NCBI GenBank assembly: GCA_032622095.1
Contig: CP136069.1
Location: 69,961,319-70,025,318 of the forward strand
Source: Siphonodentalium dalli
Taxonomy: Eukaryota > Mollusca > Scaphopoda > Gadilida > Siphonodentaliidae
Direction of reading: 5' to 3'
DNA: 64,000 nt
Part shown: positions 26,001 through 38,000 of the stretch, in pieces
Layout: each line of letters opens with the position of its first letter
Numbering within the stretch: position 1 is the first letter of the stretch
Notes under the pieces: generated by a model
Databases searched by the model: none
What the model saw: only the letters and a program-made list of their open reading frames with translations
What the model was told of the DNA's origin: nothing
Program-made: the position numbers and the translations under genes

Positions 26001-29000
26001 TCCGTGTGACCTAGCATGGTCGCAGTGTTGAAATGATTCATTGGCTAGCCAGTGTCTCAATAAATTTTCAGTCAACAATGTTTATACTTTTGATGATTTT
26101 GATGTTTGACATTTCCACGTGTTCACTGTAACAAATAGACAACATCTGAACTGTTATCCTCAGATATTAGTGTTTGTAGATACATTCAAATTACGAATTT
26201 AAATGATACAAAATGGTGAGCTTAAAAACATGTATGGCCAGCCATAATTGTTCCATACTAGTACAAGGGTATCAGTGCCTCAAAGGCTCAATGACATACG
26301 AACTGACTATATCAATATGGCGTAAATTTTCACTGATACCGACATACTTCTGCGCTTTCAATCCATGAATAGTCAAGGTGAACTACTATGCATTTATATT
26401 GTCATGTGCCCCCGATGCACTGTCAATAGCCTTTCCAACAGAGTCCATCACTTGGCTCTCTACCTTCTATTTCCACATAGAAAGATCAAATGTCAAATAG
26501 CCTTCACTCATGTATTAAGCACAGTTACAGGAAATGCATTTATATTGCGCAGGGCCGCTGCCACTATAATTTCCATCAGAGACCAACACATGGCTCTTTT
26601 CCTTCTATTGCCTCGTATCCAATTGATTATCGGGCAAATAACAGAAAGGACAGCATTTGTATTGTCACACATATAAAGTGCAGTTACATGAACAGTGTTT
26701 CTATTTATATTGCGCACAACCACTGCAGGCCTGCGTATTGGAGGCGAACGACGGTTCGGTTCACCTGGAGGTTGTGAAATCTAGGTCGCGTCAAAGTTGT
26801 ATGTGGCTCTCGTGATACTGAATATAACAGTTTGTGTACCTATGGGTACCTAAGCACAACCAGACAACCGACAAATACGTTACGGCTTCAGATTTATTTT
26901 GCATTCGGCAGGCCTGCCAGTGCCAATTTCAAAAGAGTCCAAAACATGGCTCTTCTCTTTCTATTACTACGTATCCATGATTATCTGGTAAATAGAAAAC
27001 CTATATGAATAACACAAATGAAAGCATTTGTATCATCACACATATAAAGCGCCGTTCCCAAAGAAGCCTTTATATTGTGCATGACCACTGCCCAGTACCA
27101 GTGACTGGCGGGGTGCTACCATCGTTGATTTGGAAAACAAATCTTCAAGGGCGAATGCCACAGCTCCTGAGCCTTAGGGTGGGGAAGACTCATCATGTGC
27201 CACTAATAGCGCACCAGCCAACCAGACTTCAGTTCTTCCCAGATGTAACCGCAGCTCGAGCTCTCATTTGCTCTCGCAATTCAGAAGACGGATGTACTTG
27301 CGCCTGTATAATCATCAGTTGTGTTTTTCTCAAATTCAATGTCATTGTGGGATAGACCTCATAACATGCATGTTCCATGGCACTTTCACATTCCCATAAT
27401 TTAACTGCGATGGGAACGATTTTATATATACCTTCCAATAGTTTAATATTGAATAAATGATTACTATGACCATGCACCTTCTGTCAAGAGGGAACAGTGC
27501 ACAGTTTAATATTCGTGAATTAGAAAATTACAATTGCTTAAGGCTGCGTGAACAATTGCTCCTGTCTCCTGGGAAGGACTGAGACTTCTGACTCTTCCCC
27601 ACGGTCCGTGGCCCACTCCATTACGTGAGTGGGTCTTGTCCCCCTGGAATCATACTCCCTCGGGATATTCCAGGCCTGCTCCACCATCTGCGGACTTTCT
27701 GTAAGTGTATAAAACGTTCTCCTCACCGTAAGCAAGGACTCCGCTATGTTCTTGCACAGGAGAAATCGGATCTCATCGTCCTCTTCGCCGAGAAAAGACA
27801 GTATCTTACCTGCGGTTTAATTTCAAGCAGGTAAGATCACGTGGCCATCGTAAATAACGGAATTTACCTTATTAACCTTGTTTTGCAATAACTAACAAAT
27901 GTTTTGTATATTATGCTTGCTAATAACTAACAGAATGTCTTGTCTTGCTTATTGTCGAACGAGATTCGACTTTGATGGCCGTACGGGTTGCTCATGAATT
28001 TACGCGATATTGTCATAGTTGGTTGAGGGCCCATTGGTCCATGGTTTTACATTTTGAGCAAACGTACCAGTCTTAACTCGGGCAGGAACCATTCGGTCCC
28101 CCCTGGTCATGCTGCAAGCCCCGTCTTCTGCAGACCGTGGGAGGCAGGGTACCGTCCTCCGGAGATTCGGGCAACCAATCCTCCAGGACACAAGCACCCG
28201 CGCCTTTGGCGACTGTTCTGGGTGGGGAAGCCTCGTTGTCCCGTGCCGCACAAAGCGCACTAGCCAACTGGCCTTCTGACGCTTCCCCACGGCGCCGTGG
28301 CCCACTCCATTACGAGGGTCGGTCTTGTCCCCCTGGAAACGTCATCCCAAGTGATACGTCCAGGCCTGCTCCTCTGCCGTCAGGGGATCCTAGTGGTATG
28401 TCATCGACGTTTATGTCAGCGTGTCGGGACCACCTGCATTTGGGAGATTCGGTGGGGGGCTTTCCCTGGTCAAATGGATCCTTTCAATTTCCCTTTTTTC
28501 CGCCATTTTGGCCTTGGGGTGGGAAATAACACCTTAAAATCTAACTGCGAGCGCAATTGTTCCTCGTTCGAGCCATTCCCAGTGTGGGCTTCCCTCTAGT
28601 ACCTTACCTCAACCTGATGCAGGCTGTTCTGTTGCTGGCGTCGATCCTGACATGCTTTCTAGTTTCTATAATTCTCCTGGCGTCTGATGGCTTTGACGAC
28701 GATGAGCAAGGATCTCGGGCCGACGGTGGTTCCCACTGTCAGTCAAGGATTCTGTCGTTCCTAGGGAACTCGCTTTGCGTACGGACACGACACGGGTCGA
28801 TCTCTTGGAAAAAACTTCATCACAGGATATGTGTCAAATCTTGTTACAATGTATTACACAAACTTTGCACAACTGTACCAGTCCTTGGGCTGTACCAGTT
28901 CGCGCCCCCTGGTCCTGCATCAGCAGACCGTGGCAGGCAGAGTGCCGTTCTCGGAGATTCGGGCAACCAATCCTCCGGGACAATAGCACCCTAGCCTTTG

Positions 29001-32000
29001 GAGGCTGTTCTGTGTGAGGAAGACTCGCTGTCGCGTACCGTCTATAGCGCTTTCTATTTGGGAAGATATAAATAGTAAATACCGCCATCACTCTCATCGC
29101 AGGACACGAGAGAAAAGCAGCAGCAGAAGAAGAAGTCTCTACTGCTCGGTTTCTACTAATAGCTGGCACGTATGGTATGGCACTGCCTGGGATGTTTATT
29201 CCAAAAGACAAGGGGGGAGGTACAAGCTTGAGCAATGCTGGAATCTGAATTTATGAGCTCTTTCACATAACATATCAAAGCCGATTCATGACTAAATCAC
29301 ATTTACATGAAATCTGTTTGGAAGAGTACATTCCCGTCAAACTGGAATATTAAATTTATTGCTCGTTGCCTCCTCCTGGGCTTGCATTCTATTCCATATA
29401 GTTCAGTTGAAGGGCTTCTCCTTGGCGGAAAAATATAATTTTTATATTAAAATTAGTTTTTCCTCAAGGGAAGCCCGAAACTGAACTATCATAGATCCCT
29501 CCCATGGCGGTGCCATTCCCAACCCCGCGACTCGCAAATCTTACTATTAAAAGTCGGAAATAAAACTGGCTAGATGAATTGTTAAGAGAGCGAGATTTGC
29601 ACGGGACGCATCCATGCGTGAGCTAATCCGAGCACTGATTGACCGGAGTCGCTGATTGACCGGAGTAGGCTAATAAACGGACAATAAATTTTAACCCTCC
29701 TGATAACACAAGGCCGAGGATAATAATCCATATAGTTCAGTTTCGGGCTTCCCTTGAGGAAAAACTAATTTTAATATAAAAATTATATTTCCCTGCCGAG
29801 TCTAGTTTAAACCTCCTACTGAAATTTTGTGTTCATGGTTTTCAATAAAATCTGGACAATAACCAAATTAGTTGAACATCACTTCAAATAAATAAATGGA
29901 AATCAAATTCACTTAACTACTCATCAGAAATCAAGTATACTTAACTACTCATCAGAAATAAAGTACACTTAACTACTCATCAGAAATAAAGTACACTTAA
30001 CTACTCATCAGAAATCAAGTATATTTAACTACTCATCAGAAATAAAGTACATTTGGTTCTGGGTTGTGTGGGGACTTGGTCATACAAATATTTGTTGTTG
30101 TAAGTGCTGTCATGAACAGATATAGCACATTTAACATTTTCCATACTAAATCTTTCTTTAACCCTTTCGTGACGGGAGCTGTGCTGGCACAGCATTATGG
30201 AGCCTCACATATATGAGAGAATGCACTGGTTTACCAGGTCAAGTTAAATAATGTTAGGCTAATGTAATCTCTTATATATGCGAGGCACCCTATGGGCGAC
30301 ATGCATATATATGAGAATGCATTGGCACAGGGTTTTCGGCTTTTCGCAAAGATTCAGGAAGAACCAGACATTAAAGGGTTAATGAATGGATTCTCCCATC
30401 AGTTAATAAAGTATATATTGGAATAGTCTATTATTCATTTGGTAGGATTTTCTGTGAAAAATAAGCAGACGACAGATAATACAAGTACAGAAGGAGTCCC
30501 TATTTATCTCAGGGAAATGTTCAGATAATAACCACAGGTCATTGGTTGAACATATTATCTGAACATTTCTTACTGAGTATTTAGTATAATAAGGGTTAAC
30601 ATATTGAGAAAATTTGAAAAGAAGGGCATTTGCTGGCCCAAATTTTCTCAATAGAAATTGCCCTGAACCCTTTCCCGAAACGGGTAGAAAATTCCCTGCC
30701 ATGATGTTCCCTGTCTGATTTGTGATTCCTGCCCGGGAATATTTTGGGAATTGGCACAACACTCATAGCCTCTCAACTACAGTAATGCCCTAAGTAATCA
30801 ACTCCTTAACTACAGCAGAATTATGGGTAACTTTTCAGGATTTAGCCATACTTCCGACTAAATCCTGAAAAGTTACCCATAATTCTGCTGTGGTTAAGGA
30901 GTCGATTATTTAGGGCATTACTGTTATTTATTAAGCTGCAGTTTTGTTAATACTCCAGTTTTCCTTCCAGAGTTAGTCAAGCGTGATGTTTCTGGATTCG
31001 CTATCGGCGGGCTGAGTGGTGGTGAAGAAAAGAAGGATTTTTGGAGAATGGTAACTCTGTCTACAGATCTGCTCCCCAAAGAGAAACCAAGATACCTCAT
31101 GGGTGTCGGGTGGGTAAATTAAACCATATGCACAGAACCGCACACCTGTATTACTGGCCATCAGTTTATGGCACGAGTGTGATGTTGTAAGTATAGCGCG
31201 AGAGACTGCAGTTCTGCAGAGTTTGGCATTGAGTGTTTTCCTGCCACCAGGGACCAGCCTATAAGGTCACTTGTAAGACATCTTCTCCCTATTTTTATTC
31301 CGGGAGAAGTGACATCTCGATCACAAGAGTGACTAAAACTATTGGCCAGTATCTGATGTGTGGTTCTTGGTTCTCAGCTGAATGACACCCCCCTAACTGA
31401 TCACTTCTGGTGTTTTCAAGAGAATTATGCCATGCTATTTCCCAATGTTGTCATGTGTGAAGATGCTTTCATTTTTAAGTTCCAGCTTGATTTTAGAGGC
31501 AGACGTTTACGGTGTGTGTCGTCGACGTCATTTCATTCCACACACGGTTTTTAAAAGTCAGTAGTGTTATCCTATAACAACTCAAATTTAATATTTATTA
31601 CAGTTATAATTTGTTATAATTTGTTTATTGATAAACATATCCTGTTTCGTAGGATATTTGGGAATTTGAGCGTGAAAACAGTTTGTTTGCCGGCGAGTTC
31701 ACAATTTGTTTTTATTCTTGAATTCCAGAATATCCAACGAAACAGTGTACAGTTATCTCCATTGTAATCCAGTTGACTAAAATTTTTAAAGAAACTGCAC
31801 AAAAAGTGCTTTCAATGACACAACATTCTACTAAGTGAGATATCCTTTTTTCCGTGATCAAATATCTGGACACATTCCATGTAGCTACTCGTAACAACGC
31901 CAGAACAGATTCCTGTATCTATTGTAAATAACATTCTGGTTGACTCGATTATGAGACTCCTGGCAGCGCAGTGACTTATTCTATGCATATTGTCAATGAC

Positions 32001-35000
32001 ATTGTGGTCCATTCAAAATTTGGTCTCCAATCAGCGGCCGATGATGGTGAATCGAACACTAATATTAGCAGCTGTCGGCCAATCAGAATGCGTGTATCAG
32101 CAACAAATATTCAACTTGAATTACAATATATCATACACAGAATTCCATTATCGAATGTGGGTCAAATAGATTATATTTTTACAAATTGTGTTGCAGGTTT
32201 GCAGTTGATCTTGTTGTTTGTGTTGCTCTGGGGTGTGATATGTTTGACTGTGTATTCCCTACAAGGACAGCCGTATGTATTCTTAGCATTTTATCAATTC
32301 ACGGAAATAAAAAATAATAAAATAATTGATCCATTATATAGTGCATTCCACAATGAATTTAATGAGTTGCACAAGACACCGTTTATTACCACATCCATAG
32401 GGTATGACATAGGGCCCGACGAAGATTCGATTCGATTTGGAATCTTACGTTCCGAATCTATTCGATTTGAAAGCGGTTGGGTGATTCGGGATATTTTGAA
32501 TCGTTATATACAAGTCCTTTATCACCGGGAATAGACTGCATTACCTTTAACCCTTTGAACCCTGTCTCCCCACAACGATCGACACCATGACCCTGGGCTC
32601 CCAGTGTTATTTTTTATTTATTGTAGACTGTGTTTAGGCGCAATGTGTTGGTTATGTTTAAATGGTGTCACAGGTCTGAAACTTTACATGTATTTTCCCC
32701 ATGGACCATTGAGTATTTTTAAATCGGGATACATTGCCATACGATCATTCCCTGGCAACGGTTGCTATGCAACTACCCGAAATTAAAAGTAAAATGCAAT
32801 TATAGCTTTTATCGACGTATTTCAGCCCTAGAAAACGGCGTTTTCGATGCAGCCAATGCCCCATTGTGAAATGTGATATATATCTGGTCAGATGAGTGAA
32901 TCTAACTTTTGTTGAAGGGTAGCAACGGTTGATAAGCAAATACCACAAATGATCCAATGACACAATTGCCCTGAGCATTTAATTGTATTATGCTCCAGTT
33001 TAGACATTTTTATAGGCGCACGTTAGGTTTTTCCGAAATCACGTGACGAGTGTTTCGGTTGGTTTCGTCGACAATCAACTGCCAGACTGCATCATCCCAA
33101 AATAAATTTAAGTAATCAACCTTGGGGTGTACTGTCCACACTTATTGAAGTTGGTACATTCTTTGGAACCGTGGCTTCTCTTTCGGTGTAAAGGTACGTT
33201 CAACAAACGAATTTGTGTCCCTTTTCCAGGTATGGGCATTATGATAACCGTGACTAATTGCAGGTATGAAGCCACGCCCCTACCTCGACATGAGCTCCGC
33301 CCAGTTCCACAATACCTCAACTGCCCCAAACATTGAGCACTTGTCAGATCTGTACTTGAAACAACGCCACCCGCTGCTGTAGTGACTGACGTCTGAATCT
33401 CTCCCAGTGTGACTTTGCTTTCATTCTCCCATTCTAACTCACAACTGTCGTAGTCATCATCATCTAAATTTTCCGCGTCCGATTCCAATATTTGCCGGAC
33501 CACCTCCTCTACCGAAAATGTTTAGGCTTCATAATTAATGATATTGTGTGCTTAAACGCAATAGCAACAAGACACAAACAAAAACATACTTTTTGGAGAA
33601 TCAGTCGACCACGACGATGTTTGTAAACAATACACACCTGGTGCCCCAGCTGCTGATGAGAGTGAATTTCTTGTGGGACATATCTGACATTCTCACCAGA
33701 AAAGCCTATATTGCGTTACTCAGCTCAATCAAATAATATCTATTTTTTTAATTTAAAATTTAAAACGATATAAATATATTAAATAAACATTTTGGGCTCC
33801 ATCATGTCGTCTCCAAATCCGACCAACATCTTTAAACAGCATATATCTTATCCGGGAATTGGAATATTGTTGACCATTCAGCTTTCCGATGGACAGGCCA
33901 AGGTTGGGATACTATAGTTCCTGTAATCCAGTTTGCGTGTGCGCCATTCCCAAGTCACGATGCGCAATTTTGAAATCACGCGTGTCTACTGTGCGCGACA
34001 GGGTGAAGCGTACATGTACATGTGCTGAAGAGTTTCCATTTGCAATAACTCGAATCAGACTCCATTGACTCCAAAGTTCCAAACTGCTTACTTTTCACGA
34101 ACTTCACGCATAGTGCCAGTGGCCCAAAATATTAAATGATGTGCCATTCTCTTATATTAAACTGTTTTAAACTGCAATTAAATATTGTTCATATCATGTC
34201 ACAGAAGTTAAGTTTAATGAACCTCTTTCGTAATCTGAGTTACCTCACAGACTTTATAAAATCATTGGACATTTGGCCCCATTTTTGCTCGTACCTCCCA
34301 CTGATCGGTACCGCGAATCTTCTGAAGTGTTTGAAAAAGATTCGATTCGATTCGATGTTGAAATTGCCGATTCGTCGAGCCCTAGTATGACAGAGTTGCC
34401 ATTCCCATCCTCCAATTCACTGAAATTAAATAATGATAAAATTATTGATCTATTATATTGTGCATTCCACAATTAATTTATTGACACCATTATTACCACA
34501 TCCATTGAGTATGACAGTGTTGCCCTCAAGATAGTGTGTCTGTCGTTTGCAGAATGAGGTCCCCAGAGGTTGAATTTAGTAACGCTACCCCACAGAGCAG
34601 GCTGGCATCATTAGATTCACCCTCTGGGGACCTCATTCTGCTTAGCCTTAGGCCTCATCTTCTGGGGAGTATCTATAGTCTCAAATTAATGTTGGTTTTC
34701 CCTTCTGTTCTGTTTGTATATCCCCTAATTTGCAAAGATAAAATGCATAATTGAGGTGACTATGGGTGAACATCACCATGCAACTTCAATTGGGGAACTT
34801 CAATCTCATCCTTGGTCTTCTATAGCAGTTGAGGCCTCAGCGGAATGAGGTTCTCGGAGGGTGAATTTGGTGTCACTAAATTCTGCAAATGACAGACAGA
34901 CTATTTCAATGCTTGGTTGCCATTCCCATCCTCCAAAGAGGAAACAACTCCGTCCTGCTAAAAATATCAGGATTTCATACTGACAATATCCATCAACACC

Positions 35001-38000
35001 TTGTCGAGTACACCCTTCACACATGACTGAGTTTAGTGTGCCTGTCATTTGCAGAATGAGGTCACCAGCAGGCTAGCATCACCAAATTCACTCTCTGTGG
35101 CCCCTCATTCTGCTTAGGCCTCATCTGTTATGGGAGACGTAGACTCAGTTTGAAGTTCCCAAATGGTGAATATTGTTATGTACACCCATTGGGAACCTCG
35201 ATTATGCAATGTGTCGCCTGCCAATTTGGGGATATAGAGAAATTAAACTAAAAAAGAATCTATGTGAAGAAGTTTCTATAGAAATTTGATAATAAAGAAA
35301 CTTTCCAGAGAAGATGAGGCCTAAACAGAAAGAGGTCCCCAGAGGGTGAATTTGGTGATGCAAGCCGGCTATGTGGGATGGCGTCACTAAAGTCACCCTC
35401 ATGGGAGCTCATTTTGCAAATGACAGGCACACTAAACTTGCTCAAGACTCACAACTGGGCGCGAGTTTTTAACAGCATATAATTCTAAAGTCACACTCTG
35501 CTTAACTCGATACAGCCATTGTTAGGAAGCTCAGCAAAACAATGTTATAGTGATAGAATTTTTAAATATCACTCATGTAAATTTCTATACATGTACACTA
35601 AGCCTCTCCAAAGCCTCTCCAAACCATACACCCGTCAGATCGACTTTTTTGTTAGGTTGAGAGAGGTGTTCGGGTATAGAAATTCACACTGTCATAAAAT
35701 GTGATGTACTAGTAACCAGAACTCAAACAATCCATTGTTAATTGATGCAACTTCCCTAAACTACACAACAATAAAAAATATTTAATTAAAATTAACAATC
35801 AATGGTATAGATAAAGAACAAACAAAAGACCGACTACCAGACACATAATTTTCTCAAAAACCGTGAGAAACATAAATTTTTAACCACATAATTCATAGCC
35901 ATATAAGAGTCGTTTGTTGGAACGTCCGTTTGCTTTTTTCTTTTCTGGATGATAACTTTAGATAGTCCAAACTGAATGGAATGAAATTTGGTATGTGGAA
36001 TTACTGGCACAAAATACATGTCAAGTTAAAATTTGGGTTTCGCTCCCCAAATTTCTCCAGAGTTACAGCCCTTTTCTTGGAATTTACACAAAATTTTTGT
36101 TTCCGGATGATAATTTTAGGAAATCTAAACTGAATGAAATGAAATTTGGTATGTGGGTTTACTGGCACAAAATACAGGTCAAGTTCAAATTCGAGTTCGC
36201 CCAATTTTCACCAGAGTTAAGGCCCTTTGTTGGTATTACCATGGGCATAGCTTGCCACGCCCCTAGCAATTCTTTTGTTGACAAAATAAATCACATGGAA
36301 TCTATCAACTATTTTCTTGCTATCTTGGAATTACAATCAGGCAGTTATCTGCCTTGTGTAGTCACATGATGTTACTAAATCTGTAATGTACTGTACCTTA
36401 ACCCTTTACCCAACAAACCGGCCAAAACCGGCCAAATAAAGCTTCAACAGCCTAAAATATCTTCGGTCTGTCTCAATAGAACCATACAAATATGGATATC
36501 ATTGGAACCGGCTCCTTGACCACATTGTGATAGTTACAGTTATGCCCTGTGCCAATGCATTCTCTTATATATGCGTGTCGACCATAGGTCGCCTCGCATA
36601 TATAAGAGAATGCATTGGCCTAAAAAAAAATCTTTTTTTAACACTTTTTACCATTTTTTCTTACATTCTTTAACAATTTTATAATTTTTAATGTGTTAAG
36701 CCAATGCATTCTCTTATATATGCGAGGCGACCTATAGTCGACTCGCATATATAAGAGAATGCATTGGCACAGGGCCCTTCTGTTGGGTAAAGGGTTAAAC
36801 ATCGCCAGGATTATTTACTGTTGGATAGAATATGTTGTATGTTTTAAGCAACCTTAAACTTTTTATCTAAATTAGTAAATTTATTTATGTTTCTAAATAT
36901 CTGCATTCATATTCCCATCTGTGTTAGTAAAAATCAAGAAATTTTTTACTTTTTATGACAAACGTTTTTTTTTTGGAGTAGCTTTATGGAAATCAGAAAA
37001 CCAAGTAACAAAATTTAAAATGCCTTATTTTTATAAACCAAGTTTCTTTCTCTAAATTCTATTAAAGGCCCAAAGTGTGTGATGATTTTTTTCAGTGAGA
37101 TTTAAATGTTTGGTAATAAATATACCACTTGAGATTTATAGAGAACTATTGTTTATTTTGATTGTGATGATAAAAATTCAACCAACCTCTGTAAATTAAC
37201 TGATGTAAAACAAATTGCCAATGATTTAGTCATCTAACTCTGAATTTTCAATTGTTAACTAAAGGTGAGAAGCAAACATAGCGATATCTAATCAGATACC
37301 TGTTCTTATCTGGCTCAAATCATTCTCTGAACAAAAAACCCTTGATTAGACCAGTACGTTAGACAATGGTGGGAAAATTCAGGACTGAGAGCGATTCGGT
37401 TTACAGTGGGTCCATTTTGTTGGGATTGAGAGCGATTCAGTTTACAGTGGGTCTTGTGTGTCGGGACTGAGAGCTATTCGGTTTGCAGTGGGTCTGGTTT
37501 GTTGGCACCGAGAGCGATTTGGTTTACAGTGGGTCCGGTTTGTCGGGGCTGAGAGCGATTCGGTTTACAGTGGGTCCAGTTTGTCGGGACTGAGAGCGAT
37601 TCGGTTTACAGTGGGTCCAGTTTGTCGGGACTGAGAGCGATTCGGTTTACAGTGGGTCCAGTTTGTCAGGACTGAGAGCGATTCGGTTTACAGTGGGTCC
37701 AGTTTGTTGGGACTGAGAGCGAATCGGTTTACAGTGGGTCGGGTTTGAAGAGACAGTGCGATTCGATTTTGCATTGCCTTGGTATCAACTGGTTGCCTGT
37801 GAACATTTCGGTATTATTTTTTCAGAGATTTGGGTCTGCCCTGGTACCAAGTGGTCAGCTAAGTTTGAAGAATGAAAGCTTTGCAAATGACTTTCGACCC
37901 ATCGATGAGAACTGCTCATGTTCCACATGTAAGAACTACACACGAGCGTATCTACACACAGTTGTTCGGAATGAGACGGTTGCATGTCATCTACTCACTG

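Larger units (their letters stand above)
24271..29790 (+). mobile_element. DIRS-like retroelement, non-autonomous, with ITRs and internal complementary region
   Basis: Inverted repeats 24298-24480 and 29558-29740 are both 183 bp and appear identical by eye. The outermost sequences differ: the left begins TTTTTCCGCCAAGG, the right ends ...AATATAAAAATTATATTT. A block at 29393-29489 contains the reverse complement of both extremities joined together, overlapping at TTT. This is the internal complementary region that defines DIRS1-type elements, and it lies next to the right ITR as expected. No target duplication is seen; the predicted empty site is GGTG-TTT-CCCTG. The 4.9-kb interior has no reverse transcriptase, RNase H, methylase or tyrosine recombinase that I can recognise, and no ORF above about 145 codons. 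Confidence 0.8.

Noticed and set aside
28137-28994. Open frames of 130 and 145 codons in the GC-richer block of the DIRS-like element
   Set aside because: Similar open frames occur on both strands because of base composition. Blocks are duplicated with frame changes, and no gag, RT or recombinase motif was found.
24271-29790. Interpretation as an LTR retrotransposon or a simple DNA transposon with long TIRs
   Set aside because: The long repeats are inverted, not direct, so LTRs are excluded. A cut-and-paste TIR element would not explain the internal block joining both extremities or the differing outer tips.
31110-31117. Alternative exon 6 donor GTAAAT at 31114
   Set aside because: It would add four bases and break the frame into exon 7 (MGVGFAVDL). 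The GTGGGT donor at 31110 gives the conserved protein.
33108-33503. Minus-strand frame with an acidic N-terminal part, possibly a transposase or gene remnant
   Set aside because: The acidic start is suggestive, but no family motif follows and it lies inside an hAT-like element without an intact transposase. It is mentioned there and not called as a gene.
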